Of a DNA stretch of 60,521 nucleotides, positions 43,381-51,650 are shown one piece after another (within the stretch, counting starts at the first letter, position 1; each line of letters starts with the position of its first letter). Under the pieces are notes generated by a model. The model made no database searches. It saw nothing but the letters and a program-made list of their open reading frames with translations, and had not been told where the DNA came from. The DNA lies in contig NZ_PPHF01000178.1 of the NCBI RefSeq assembly GCF_002904335.1, positions 1 through 60,521 on the forward strand, given 5' to 3'. This DNA is from Amycolatopsis sp. CA-126428 (GTDB taxonomy: Bacteria > Actinomycetota > Actinomycetes > Mycobacteriales > Pseudonocardiaceae). Made by a program: the position numbers and the translations under genes.

Positions 43381-45495
43381 TCAGGCGGCGGGGATCCAGT
43401 CCGGATTCGAGGCCAGCACGATCAGCTGCTGCGTCGCGCGGGTCAGCGCCACGTACAGCACCCGGCGGCCGGTCGTCGATTCGGTGATCAGGTCGACCGG
43501 CTCCACCAGCACCACCGCGTCGTACTCCAGGCCCTTCGAATCCAGGCTGCCGACGACCTTCAGCCGCTCGTCCGCCTGCCCCGACAGCCAGCCCGCGACC
43601 TCCGGCACCCGGTCCATCGCGGTGATGACGCCGACCGTGCCCTCGACCGCGCCCAGCAGTTCCTTCACCGCCGCCTGCGTCGCCGCGGCCAGGCCGGCCG
43701 CCTCCACCGGGCGGACCTCCGGCTCCACCCCGGTGCGGCGGACCGCCACCGGCAGCTCGCCGGACTCCGCGTGCCCGGCCACCACCTTCGCCGCCAGGTC
43801 GAAGATCTCGGCCGAGTTCCGGTAGTTCGTGCGCAGCGTGAACCGCCGGCGGGCGGTCTTGACGCCGAACGCCTGGTCGCGCGCCGAAGCCGCCTCCGCC
43901 GGGTCCGGCCACGAGCTCTGCACCGGGTCCCCGACCACCGTCCAGCTCGCGTACTTCCCGCGCCGGCCCACCATCCGCCACTGCATGGGCGAAAGGTCCT
44001 GGGACTCGTCGACGACCACGTGCGAGTACTCGTCGTAGTGCTCCGGCCGCGTCGGCGCGCCGCCCGAGCGCTGCGGCTCGACCTCGATCACCTGGCGCCG
44101 CTTGCGCTTCGGCTCCGGCCCGGTCAGGACGCGCAGCTCGTCCAGCAGCGCCACGTCCGCGATCGACCAGCCCCGCGACCGGTCCGCGAAGTCCGCGGCC
44201 AGCATCGAGATCTCCGGCCGGTTCAGGACGCCCTTCGCCGCCGAGGCCAGCCGCTTCTCGTCGCCCAGCCACTTGAGGATCTGCGCCGGGTACAGCACCG
44301 GCCACCAGACGACGAGGAAGCGGTGGAAGTCGATCCGCTCGCCCAGGTCGGTGATCAGCTCGGCGCGGTCGAACGGCCTGCCGTCGTCCTTGGCGTGCTC
44401 CTCGGCCTTCGCGGCGAGGGCGTCGAGCAGCATCTCGGCCGCCCGGATCCGCGACCGGTTCGGCGGCGCGCCCTGCGTGTGGGCCTTGCGACGGATCTTC
44501 TCCAGCTCTCGCGCGTTCAGCTTCAGCACTTCGCCGCGGTAGACGATCCGCATCTCCTCCGGCGCCTCCGGCGGCGTGTCCCGCAGCGCCCGCAGCAGCA
44601 CCTTCCGCATCCGCAGCGACCCCTTGACGGCGGCGAGCGGCGCCGCGTCCTGCCGCGTCGCCTCCAGGCCGTCGAGGACTTCGCCGAGCGCGCGCAGTTC
44701 GACGTTCGTTTCCCCCATGGAGGGGAGGACCCGCGAGATGTAGCTGGTGAACACGCCCGACGGCCCGATGACCAGCACCCCGGCCCCGCCGAGCTGACGG
44801 CGGTAGCGGTAGAGCAGGTAGGCGGCGCGGTGCAGCGCGACCGCGGTCTTGCCGGTGCCCGGGCCGCCGGTGATCTCGGTGACGCCCCGCCAGGGCGCCC
44901 GGATGACCTCGTCCTGCTCCTTCTGGATGGTCGCGACGATGTCGCGCATCTTCTCGCCGCGCGAGCGGCCCAGCGCCGCCATCAGCGCGCCCTCGCCGAC
45001 GATCCGCATGTCCTCGGGGACGGCGTCGGCGATCAGGACGTCGTCGTCGACGTCGAGGACGTTCTGGCCCGAGCAGCGGATCACGCGCCGCCGCACGACG
45101 TCCATCGGTTCCTCGGCGGTGGCCTGGTAGAACGCGGCCGCGGCCGGCGCGCGCCAGTCCGTGACGAGGTTGTCGAACTCGGCGTCGCGGATGCCGAGGC
45201 GGCCGACGTAGGTGCGTTCGCCCTCGCGGTCGTCGAGCCGGCCGAAGACGAGGCCTTCGTACTCCGCGTCGAGCGTCTGCAGCGTCTGGTTGGCGTGGTG
45301 GACCATCATGTCGCGCTCGAACAGCATCGACGCCTGCTCGAAGATCGCCTCGCGCTGCGCCCCCTGGCCGATCTCGTAGCCCTTCGTACGCATCGCCTCG
45401 GCCTGGGCCTTCAGTTCGTCCAGACGGGTGTACACGCGATCGACGTGGGCTTGCTCGATGGCGATCTCGGCCCGTCTGACCCGAGGTTCGGACAC
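43381..45495 (-). CDS. helR: HelD/HelR-type RNA-polymerase-associated UvrD-like helicase
   Basis: A 704-residue SF1 ATPase. N-terminal coiled-coil arm 1-80 (EQAHVDRVYTRLDELKAQAEAMR), then Walker A GGPGTGKT at about 207-214, Walker B VVVDESQDLSP at about 495, and motifs YRNSAEIFDLA and VALTRATQQL. These match the actinobacterial HelD/HelR family, which removes RNA polymerase from DNA, and HelR forms give rifampicin tolerance. The gene symbol is given as a best guess within the family. GTG at 45495 with AAGGAG. Divergent from rsmD. Confidence 0.85.
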   Translation of the reverse strand: MSEPRVRRAEIAIEQAHVDRVYTRLDELKAQAEAMRTKGYEIGQGAQREAIFEQASMLFERDMMVHHANQTLQTLDAEYEGLVFGRLDDREGERTYVGRLGIRDAEFDNLVTDWRAPAAAAFYQATAEEPMDVVRRRVIRCSGQNVLDVDDDVLIADAVPEDMRIVGEGALMAALGRSRGEKMRDIVATIQKEQDEVIRAPWRGVTEITGGPGTGKTAVALHRAAYLLYRYRRQLGGAGVLVIGPSGVFTSYISRVLPSMGETNVELRALGEVLDGLEATRQDAAPLAAVKGSLRMRKVLLRALRDTPPEAPEEMRIVYRGEVLKLNARELEKIRRKAHTQGAPPNRSRIRAAEMLLDALAAKAEEHAKDDGRPFDRAELITDLGERIDFHRFLVVWWPVLYPAQILKWLGDEKRLASAAKGVLNRPEISMLAADFADRSRGWSIADVALLDELRVLTGPEPKRKRRQVIEVEPQRSGGAPTRPEHYDEYSHVVVDESQDLSPMQWRMVGRRGKYASWTVVGDPVQSSWPDPAEAASARDQAFGVKTARRRFTLRTNYRNSAEIFDLAAKVVAGHAESGELPVAVRRTGVEPEVRPVEAAGLAAATQAAVKELLGAVEGTVGVITAMDRVPEVAGWLSGQADERLKVVGSLDSKGLEYDAVVLVEPVDLITESTTGRRVLYVALTRATQQLIVLASNPDWIPAA

Positions 45496-45602
45496 GCATG
45501 GCTCCTTGACAGCTTTGGGATCGCCTCCGAGGGCGAAGAACGACTCTACGCGGTGGCCCGGGCGGGGACACCCGTGTCCCGGTCATCCGCGCCGCACGCG
45601 TT

Positions 45603-45666
45603 CCCCGACGCTTGCGGGGGTCCGGGTGGCGGAGCCCCCGGCGTGGGGTGCGGGGCGCGGCCCCGC
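45603..45666. promoter_or_regulatory. GC-rich hairpins in the helR/rsmD divergent gap
   Basis: CCCCG (45603-45607) with CGGGG (45615-45619), and GCGGGG (45650-45655) with CCCCGC (45661-45666). They sit in the 192-bp gap between the divergent helR and rsmD starts, and could be a REP-like element or leader structure. A -10 was not recognisable. Confidence 0.35.
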
Positions 45667-45687
45667 AGGGCACTGCACAATCGGGGG

Positions 45688-46248
45688 GTGACCAGGATCG
45701 TGGCCGGGACGGCGGGCGGGCGGCGGCTGAAGGTGCCGCCGAAGGGCACCCGGCCGACGTCGGAGCGCGTGCGGGAAGCCCTGTTCAACGCCCTCGAGAC
45801 GGCCGGCGAGCTGGACGGCGCCCACGTCCTCGACCTCTACGCCGGGTCCGGCGCGCTCGGCCTGGAAGCCCTCTCGCGCGGCGCGGCGGACGCGCTGTTC
45901 GTGGAGTCCGACCGGCGCGCGGTGGACGTCCTGCGCGGCAACGTCGCGGCGCTCGGCCTGGGCGGCACGGTCCGCGCCGGGGCGGTCGAGGCGGTGGTCG
46001 CGGCGCCCGCGCCCGCCTCGTTCGACCTCGTGCTCGCCGACCCGCCGTACGCCGTGGACGCGGCCGCGCTCGGAACCGTGCTGGCGGCGCTGGCCGCCGG
46101 CGGCTGGCTGGGGCCGTCGGCCCTGGTGGTGATCGAGCGCGCCGCCCGGGACGGCGAGCCGGACTGGCCGCCGGGCTTCGCGCCGGCGCGCGCGAAGAAG
46201 TACGGCGACACGGCCGTCTTCTGGGCGGAGTACACGGCTGTGTCGTGA
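45688..46248 (+). CDS. rsmD: 16S rRNA (guanine966-N2)-methyltransferase RsmD
   Basis: A 186-residue SAM-dependent enzyme that methylates G966 in 16S rRNA during 30S assembly. Motifs: IVAGTAGGRRLKVPPKGTRPTSERVREALFN (the RsmD opening), DLYAGSGALGLEALSRGA (SAM site) and ADPPYAVD (catalytic NPPY-type). GTG at 45688 with GGGGG upstream. 43 nt before coaD, as in many actinobacteria. Confidence 0.95.
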   Translation: MTRIVAGTAGGRRLKVPPKGTRPTSERVREALFNALETAGELDGAHVLDLYAGSGALGLEALSRGAADALFVESDRRAVDVLRGNVAALGLGGTVRAGAVEAVVAAPAPASFDLVLADPPYAVDAAALGTVLAALAAGGWLGPSALVVIERAARDGEPDWPPGFAPARAKKYGDTAVFWAEYTAVS

Positions 46249-46291
46249 ACCACGCGGCGGAGACCGGGTCCGGCACGGTAGCGTCCGCGCC

Positions 46292-46777
46292 ATGCGGCGT
46301 GCGGTCTGTCCCGGTTCCTACGATCCGGCCACCAACGGGCACCTCGACATCATCGAACGGGCCAGCGTGCTGTTCGACGAGGTCGTCGTCGCGGTGGGGG
46401 TGAACCGGTCGAAGAAGGGGCTGTTCGAGGTCTCCGAACGGCTCGACATGCTCCGCGAAATCACCGCGAAGCTGCCGAACGTACGGGTCGACTCCTGGGA
46501 GGGCCTGCTGGTCGACTACTGCCGCGACCACGACATCGCGGCGGTCGCCAAGGGCCTGCGCTCGGTCAGCGACTTCGACTACGAGCTGCAGATGGCGCAG
46601 ATGAACCGCGAGCTCACCGGCGTCGAGACGCTGCTGATGGCGAACAACCCGGCGTACGGCTTCGTGTCCAGCTCGCTGGTCAAGGAGGTCGCGGCGCTCG
46701 GCGGCGACATCGAGCACCTGGTCCCGGCGGTCGTCTACGAGCGGCTTTCGGAGAAGTTCCCCAAGCTCGGGCGCTGA
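46292..46777 (+). CDS. coaD: Phosphopantetheine adenylyltransferase CoaD
   Basis: A 161-residue enzyme of coenzyme A biosynthesis (4'-phosphopantetheine to dephospho-CoA). Motifs: CPGSYDPATNGHLDI (nucleotidyltransferase TxGH), KGLRSVSDFDYELQMAQMN and VSSSLVKEVAALGG. Typical length. ATG at 46292. Co-directional with rsmD and likely in one unit; a weak hairpin follows. Confidence 0.97.
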   Translation: MRRAVCPGSYDPATNGHLDIIERASVLFDEVVVAVGVNRSKKGLFEVSERLDMLREITAKLPNVRVDSWEGLLVDYCRDHDIAAVAKGLRSVSDFDYELQMAQMNRELTGVETLLMANNPAYGFVSSSLVKEVAALGGDIEHLVPAVVYERLSEKFPKLGR

Positions 46778-46786
46778 CCCGCCACC

Positions 46787-46803
46787 GGGTCCACATCGGA
46801 CCC
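46787..46803 (+). terminator. Weak terminator-like hairpin after coaD
   Basis: GGGTCC (46787-46792), 5 nt, GGACCC (46798-46803). The stem is short and has no T-run. It lies 9 nt after the coaD stop. Confidence 0.35.
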
Positions 46804-46918
46804 CGGGTGTCCGGTTCCCGTCGTCCGGCCCCCTCCGTTCGTCGGGACTTGGGGCCGGTGGTGCGGGAGTTCACGTCGGCGTCTCCCGACGATCATCCGA
46901 TCGAGTTACGGTCCGAAA

Positions 46919-47617
46919 ATGGCCAACTACCGATCACGCCTGGTCGCGGTCCTCTTCGCGCTCCTGGCCACGCTGTTCGCCGGGGTCACCGCCGCCGCAG
47001 CGGCTTCCCCGGCTTCCCCCGCCGTCGTCGCGCAGAACGCGTGCGGGAACCTCTCCGGCTTCTCGCACACGACGCTTTCGGCGCTGCCGCCCGAAGCGAC
47101 GAAGACGTACAACCTGATCCAGACCGGCGGGCCGTTCCCGTACCCGAAGAACGACGGTGTCGTCTTCGACAACCGCGAAGGCGTGCTCCCGGCCTGCGCC
47201 TCGGGCTACTACCACGAGTACACGGTGCCCACGCCGGGCTCGAGCACCCGCGGCACGCGCCGCATCGTGACCGGCAGCGCCGGCGAGTACTTCTACACCG
47301 GCGACCACTACGCCACCTTCAAGGTCATCGACGTCGGCGGCACGACGCACGCCTGCGGCGACCTCTCGGGCCTGGCGAAGATCGGCTACTCGCAGCTGTC
47401 GTCGGCGGCTCGCACGGTCGTCGACAACGTCCGGAACGGCACTTCGGCCGGCACGACGTACGAGAACCGCGAAGGCGTGCTCCCGGCCTGCGCGTCCGGC
47501 TACTACAAGTTCTTCACCGTCGGCACGAACGACCGCGTGATCTCCGGCAAGGCGGGCGAGCTGGCCTACACCCCCGACCACTACGCGACCTTCAAGCGGA
47601 TCGACCTGAATTCCTGA
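46919..47617 (+). CDS. Secreted tandem RNase Sa-like protein with inactive second domain
   Basis: A 232-residue exported protein. Signal peptide about 1-29. Domain 1 (about 41-138) follows RNase Sa closely: LSALPPEATKTYNLI, NREGVLP (guanine-binding Glu), YHEYTV (general base Glu), TRGTRRI (Arg pair) and GDHYATF (His). It should cleave RNA after G. Domain 2 (about 145-232) keeps NREGVLP and DHYATF but has YKFFTV where the base Glu belongs and lacks the first Arg of the pair, so it should be inactive. ATG at 46919. No barstar-like inhibitor gene was seen nearby. Confidence 0.9.
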   Translation: MANYRSRLVAVLFALLATLFAGVTAAAAASPASPAVVAQNACGNLSGFSHTTLSALPPEATKTYNLIQTGGPFPYPKNDGVVFDNREGVLPACASGYYHEYTVPTPGSSTRGTRRIVTGSAGEYFYTGDHYATFKVIDVGGTTHACGDLSGLAKIGYSQLSSAARTVVDNVRNGTSAGTTYENREGVLPACASGYYKFFTVGTNDRVISGKAGELAYTPDHYATFKRIDLNS

Positions 47618-47681
47618 ACCGTGCAACGCGCCGCGCCCCCTCGTCCGTGAGGTACACCGGAACGAGGACGAGGGAGGCGCG

Positions 47682-48182
47682 ATGCGGGCTGCGGAGGACG
47701 CGGACTTCCGGGAGTTCGCCCGGGCGCGGGCGGGTGCGCTGAGACGGACGGCGTACCTGCTGTGCGGCGACTGGCACCTCGCGGAGGACCTCGTCCAGGT
47801 CGCGCTGATCAAGCTGTACCGGGTCTGGCCGAAGGTCGCCCGGCGGGGGCCCGTCGACAACTACGCCCGGCAGGTCCTGCTGCGCTGCTGGCTCGACGAG
47901 CAGCGGCGGCCGTGGCGGCGTCGCGAACGCCGTGACGGCGTCGTGCCGGACCAGCCCTCTGCCACGCCCGAGGCCGGGATTTCCGGCCCGCTCCTGCGCG
48001 CCCTCGCCGAGGTTCCGCCGAAGCAGCGCGCCGCCGTCGTCCTCCGCTACTGCGCCGACCTCCCGGCCGCGGAGGTCGCGGAGGTGCTGCGCTGCTCGGA
48101 AGGAACCGTGCGGAGCCAGGCCGCCCGCGGGCTCGAGACCCTCCGGGGCGTGCTCGAGCACAGCTCGGAGAGGAGCGCGTGA
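47682..48182 (+). CDS. SigE-family ECF RNA polymerase sigma factor
   Basis: A 166-residue sigma factor. Region 2 (about 10-75) has RARAGALRRTAYLLCGDWHLAEDLVQVALIKLYRVW; region 4 (about 105-158) has LAEVPPKQRAAVVLRYCADLPAAEVAEVLRCSEGTVRSQAARGL. It lacks regions 1 and 3, as ECF factors do. The ATG at 47682 follows GAGGGAGG. GCAAC-N14-CGTC (47623-47645) upstream could be its own promoter. The stop shares one nucleotide with the next start. Confidence 0.9.
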   Translation: MRAAEDADFREFARARAGALRRTAYLLCGDWHLAEDLVQVALIKLYRVWPKVARRGPVDNYARQVLLRCWLDEQRRPWRRRERRDGVVPDQPSATPEAGISGPLLRALAEVPPKQRAAVVLRYCADLPAAEVAEVLRCSEGTVRSQAARGLETLRGVLEHSSERSA

Positions 48183-48865
48183 TGCACGAACTCGAAACCC
48201 GCCTGCGCGAGCTGGACGTCCCGGAACCGCCGCTCGGCTTCGACCCGGACGACGTCGCCGATCGCGCGGCCCGGCAGGCCCGGAAACGCGGGGCGGGGAT
48301 CATCGGCACCCTCGCAGCGGCCTCGGCCGTCGCGGCCGTGGCGGTGTTCGCGCCCGGTCCGGCGCCCGTGCCGCCGGCCGGTCCGCCGTCCCCGCCCTCG
48401 CTCGCCGAGCAGTCCCGGATCCGGCTGGCGCTCGCCGACGCCGTGACGCGGGCGCTCCCCGGCGTCCACGACCTGACCTTGGGCCGGTCGCCCGCCGACA
48501 GCATCGGGCCGGAGCGGATGGGCGTGACGGCCGAGTTCGTCGACGCGGACGGACGGCCCGGCAACTTCCAGCTGACCGTCCGCGGCCCGGGGGCCGCGGG
48601 CGAGGTCGTCCCGGCCGACCGGCTCTGCACCACGCCGGTTTCGGCGGGGCGCTGCACCCGGGTGCCCCAGCCCGGCGGCGGGCTGCTGGTGCTCTCCGAG
48701 CTCGTGTACCGGGACCGGAACGGTGACCCGGTGCGCGACGGCACCGTCGGGTTCCTCTACCGCCCCGACGGCTCGACGGCGGTCGTGATCGGCGGTCTCG
48801 GCTACCCGCTGACCGAAGAGCAGCTCACCGAGGTGATCACCGATCCGGCCTTGACGCTGTATTAG
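48182..48865 (+). CDS. Membrane partner of the ECF sigma factor, possible anti-sigma
   Basis: A 227-residue protein with a short N-terminal cytosolic segment (about 1-35), one membrane helix about 39-58 (GIIGTLAAASAVAAVAVFAPG) and an outer domain. The cytosolic part has no zinc-binding HxxxCxxC motif, so it is not a classical ZAS anti-sigma. ATG at 48182, preferred over the GTG at 48179, with GGAGAGGAG upstream. It is coupled to the sigma gene, so an anti-sigma role is likely but unproven. Ends at a hairpin. Confidence 0.7.
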   Translation: MHELETRLRELDVPEPPLGFDPDDVADRAARQARKRGAGIIGTLAAASAVAAVAVFAPGPAPVPPAGPPSPPSLAEQSRIRLALADAVTRALPGVHDLTLGRSPADSIGPERMGVTAEFVDADGRPGNFQLTVRGPGAAGEVVPADRLCTTPVSAGRCTRVPQPGGGLLVLSELVYRDRNGDPVRDGTVGFLYRPDGSTAVVIGGLGYPLTEEQLTEVITDPALTLY

Positions 48866-48870
48866 GAACT

Positions 48871-48911
48871 CCGGCGCCGGGCGTGGTCCAGGGGGACACG
48901 CCCGGCGCCGG
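48871..48911 (+). terminator. Hairpin terminator after the sigma operon
   Basis: Perfect 15-nt arms CCGGCGCCGGGCGTG (48871-48885) and CACGCCCGGCGCCGG (48897-48911) with an 11-nt loop, 5 nt after the stop. Confidence 0.8.
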
Positions 48912-48977
48912 TCGCGTTCACCGCTTCGGCGCCCGATGCGGGCAGACTGGACACAGCGACAGGGGATTGGAGTTGCC

Positions 48978-49706
48978 GTGTACCGGGTTTTCGAGGCGCT
49001 CGACGAGCTCGTCACGATCGTCGAGGAGGCGCGTGGCGTCCCGATGACGGCCAGCTGCGTGGTACCCCGGGGTGACGTGCTCGAGCTCCTCGACGACGTC
49101 CGCGACGCACTGCCGGCGGAGATCGACGACGCCCAGGACGTCCTCGACAAGCGCGACGATTTGATTCATGCGGCCCGCAAGGAAGCGGGCGAGACGGTGG
49201 CGGGCGCGAACGCCGAGGCCGAGCGCGCGATCGCCGACGCGACGGACGAAGCGGAGCGCATCCTCGCCGACGCGCGGGCCCGGGCGGAGCAGATGCTCGC
49301 CGACGCGCACGACCAGGCCGACCGCACGGTGGCGGCGGGCCAGGCGGAGTACCAGAACCTCACGGACCGGTCCCGCGCCGAGTCCGAGCGCATGGTCCAG
49401 GCGGGCCGCGACGCGTACGACCGGGCCATCGAAGACGGCCGCGCCGAGCAGGCGCGCCTGGTCGCCCAGACCGAGGTGGTCCAGGCGGCGCACGCGGAGT
49501 CGGCCCGCATCGTGGACGAGGCCCACGCGGAGGCGGACCGCCAGCGAGCGGACTGCGACGCGTACGTGGACGGCAAGCTCGCGGAGTTCTCGGAGCTGCT
49601 GGCGACCACGCTGCGAACGGTCGATTCGGGCCGCAACCACCTGCGCTCGCCGGCGAACCTGCCGAGCTCCGGCGGCCGGCCGACGCTCTACGACTACCAG
49701 GTGTGA
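48978..49706 (+). CDS. sepIVA: SepIVA-like septation/cell-wall coiled-coil protein
   Basis: A 242-residue DivIVA-like protein. The N-terminus YRVFEALDELVTIVEEARGVPMTASCVVPRGDVLELLDD is almost the same as mycobacterial SepIVA (Rv2927c). A coiled coil rich in Ala/Glu/Asp follows (residues 40-205), then a VDSGRNHLR tail. It acts in septum placement and wall synthesis in mycobacteria. GTG at 48978 with AGGGGATTGGAG. The order sepIVA, yceD, rnc, mutM matches mycobacteria, with rpmF between yceD and rnc. Confidence 0.93.
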   Translation: MYRVFEALDELVTIVEEARGVPMTASCVVPRGDVLELLDDVRDALPAEIDDAQDVLDKRDDLIHAARKEAGETVAGANAEAERAIADATDEAERILADARARAEQMLADAHDQADRTVAAGQAEYQNLTDRSRAESERMVQAGRDAYDRAIEDGRAEQARLVAQTEVVQAAHAESARIVDEAHAEADRQRADCDAYVDGKLAEFSELLATTLRTVDSGRNHLRSPANLPSSGGRPTLYDYQV

Positions 49707-49741
49707 CGAGCTTCTCAGCCGGGCTTTGAGTTGCCGGGGGC

Positions 49742-49860
49742 GGTTGTCCACACTCCGCCCGGGTTGGGGACAAAAGCTCCCCACCTGCGGCTTTCCCGGC
49801 TTTTCGTCGGCCACCCCCGATAGACTGGACCCGGGGACGGCCCCCAGAGGGAGGGCGGGC
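49742..49860 (+). promoter_or_regulatory. Promoter-like upstream segment, copy B
   Basis: Aligns by eye with 249-370 (about 70 percent identity), sharing GGTTGTCCACA, CTGCGGCTTT and CCGATAG-CTGGA. The CGATAGACTGG part looks like a -10 followed by a start. It lies about 80 bp before yceD and probably drives yceD-rpmF-rnc. 49707-49943 holds no gene. Confidence 0.5.
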
Positions 49861-49943
49861 GCGCGCGGAAGCGGCCACCCGCCGCACGACCTCGCCGGGT
49901 GCCAGCTCAAAAGGGGTGGCGGCCCGTGCGTACCCTGGACTGG

Positions 49944-50537
49944 ATGTCCGAGAACAAGACCCCCCAGCTCGACGACCGCAGCCCGTGGGTGATCGACACC
50001 CGTGAGCTCGGCCGTCACGCCGGTCTCAGCCGCGCCCTCACGCGCAGCGTGCCGGTGGAGACGCCGCTCGGCGTCCCCGATGTCATCACCATCGAAGCCG
50101 GCTCCGAGCTGGAACTCGACCTGCTCCTCGAGTCCGTCGTCGAAGGCGTCCTCGTCAGCGGCACCGCGAAAGCGCTGGCGAAGGGCACCTGTGCCCGCTG
50201 CCTCGACCCGCTGACCGAAGAGGTCGAGGTCGAGGTCCAGGAGCTGTTCGCCTACCCGGGGTCGGCCACCGAGGAGACCACGGACGAAGACGAGATCCCC
50301 CGGCTGATCGACGACCGGATCGACCTCGAACCCATCGTCCGCGACGCCGTCGTGCTGGCCCTGCCGCTGGCCCCGCTGTGCACGGAAGACTGCGCCGGGC
50401 TCTGCATCGACTGCGGCGTCAAGTGGGCCGATCTCGAGCCCGGACACGGGCATGAGAAGATAGACCCTCGGTGGGCCGCACTGGTCGAGCGCTTCGACGA
50501 GAACGCGGGCGAAAAGCCTGCGCAAGGGCCCAGCTGA
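49944..50537 (+). CDS. yceD: YceD/DUF177-family protein
   Basis: A 197-residue protein of the DUF177 (YceD) family, usually encoded ahead of rpmF and linked to rRNA/23S maturation. It has cysteines CARCLDPL and CTEDCAGLCIDCG, a likely zinc site near the C-terminus. Start ATG at 49944 (MSENKTPQLDD); an ATG at 49899 has no ribosome site. 80 nt before rpmF. Confidence 0.93.
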   Translation: MSENKTPQLDDRSPWVIDTRELGRHAGLSRALTRSVPVETPLGVPDVITIEAGSELELDLLLESVVEGVLVSGTAKALAKGTCARCLDPLTEEVEVEVQELFAYPGSATEETTDEDEIPRLIDDRIDLEPIVRDAVVLALPLAPLCTEDCAGLCIDCGVKWADLEPGHGHEKIDPRWAALVERFDENAGEKPAQGPS

Positions 50538-50617
50538 GCAAGCCTGACGAGCGTCCAGCTCGTTCCGGAGGAAAGTTCGCTCGCACCGCGAGCAGACCGT
50601 CATAAGGAGATCTACTC

Positions 50618-50800
50618 GTGGCCGTCCCGAAGCGGAAGATGTCGCGATCCAACACGCGCTCCCGCCGCAGCCAGTGGAAGGCGGCTCCGGTGCAGCTGGT
50701 GCCCTGCTCCAACCGCGCCTGCAAGCAGCCGAAGCTCCAGCACATCGCGTGCCCGTCGTGCGGCCAGCACAACGGCCGCCAGGTCGTCGAGCCCGCCTGA
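50618..50800 (+). CDS. rpmF: Ribosomal protein bL32
   Basis: A 60-residue large-subunit protein. It begins AVPKRKMSRSNTRSRRSQWKA and has the zinc-type cysteines CSNRAC and CPSC, so it is the C+ form. GTG at 50618 preceded by AAGGAGA. 13 nt before rnc. Confidence 0.98.
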   Translation: MAVPKRKMSRSNTRSRRSQWKAAPVQLVPCSNRACKQPKLQHIACPSCGQHNGRQVVEPA

Positions 50801-50813
50801 TCGGGTAGCCGAT

Positions 50814-51563
50814 ATGGGGGGCAAGACGCCCGGGGGACCACCAGCCGATCCGGCGCCGTTGCTCGAAGCGCTCGGGGTCGTTCTCGACCCCGAGCTGCTC
50901 CGGCTGTCGCTGACCCACCGTTCGTACGCGTACGAAAACGGGGGGCTGCCGCCGAACGAGCGGCTGGAATTCCTCGGTGACGCCGTGCTCGGCCTCGTCG
51001 TCACCGATCACCTGTACAACACGCATCCCGATCTGCCCGAAGGTCAGCTCGCGAAGCTCCGCGCCAGCGTCGTCAACATGCACGCACTGGCGCGGGTGGC
51101 GCGCGGGCTCGGCGAGGGCGGGCTCGGGGCGCACCTGCTGCTCGGCAAGGGCGAAGAGCTCACCGGCGGGCGGGACAAAGCGAGCATCCTCGCCGACGGG
51201 CTGGAGGCCGTGATCGGGGCCGTGTACCTCGAACACGGCATCGAGATCGCGCGCAAGCTCGTCCACCACCTCTTCGACGGCCTGCTCGCCGAAGCGCCGC
51301 TGCGCGGGGCCGGGCTCGACTGGAAGACGAGCCTGCAGGAGCTGACCGCGTCGGCCGGCCTCGGCGTGCCCGAGTACAAGGTCGAAGACACCGGGCCGGA
51401 CCACCGCAAGGAGTTCACGGCCACGGTGCTCGTCGCGGGCCGTCCCCTCGGCAACGGCGCCGGCTCGACGAAGAAGGAAGCCGAGCAGAAGGCCGCCGAG
51501 ACGGCCTGGCGCTCGCTGTCCGCCGAACTCGAGGCGCAGAAGAAGGCCGAACCGGAGTCCTGA
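50814..51563 (+). CDS. rnc: Ribonuclease III
   Basis: A 249-residue endonuclease cutting double-stranded RNA in rRNA and mRNA processing. Catalytic signature NERLEFLGDAVLG at residues about 43-55; later the downstream DGLEAVIGAVYLE acidic residues. C-terminal double-stranded-RNA binding domain about 165-240 (DWKTSLQELTASAGLGVPEYK; STKKEAEQKAA). ATG at 50814. It ends before the PL6 gene's own promoter. Confidence 0.97.
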   Translation: MGGKTPGGPPADPAPLLEALGVVLDPELLRLSLTHRSYAYENGGLPPNERLEFLGDAVLGLVVTDHLYNTHPDLPEGQLAKLRASVVNMHALARVARGLGEGGLGAHLLLGKGEELTGGRDKASILADGLEAVIGAVYLEHGIEIARKLVHHLFDGLLAEAPLRGAGLDWKTSLQELTASAGLGVPEYKVEDTGPDHRKEFTATVLVAGRPLGNGAGSTKKEAEQKAAETAWRSLSAELEAQKKAEPES

Positions 51564-51579
51564 TCAGCGGGAACTCCTG

Positions 51580-51609
51580 TTGACGCTTTCCCGGAACGCT
51601 CAGTAGCGT
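51580..51609 (+). promoter_or_regulatory. Promoter of the PL6-type lyase gene
   Basis: TTGACG (51580-51585), 18 nt, TAGCGT (51604-51609), with the start codon 41 nt further on. This gives the inserted gene its own transcription. Confidence 0.6.
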
Positions 51610-51650
51610 GTGGACATCCGCCGCCCGAAGCTCACTGAGAGGTTTGGCGG

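Noticed and set aside
45496..45687. Rifamycin-associated element upstream of helR
   Set aside because: Only generic GC hairpins are seen; the defining inverted repeat could not be recognised with confidence.
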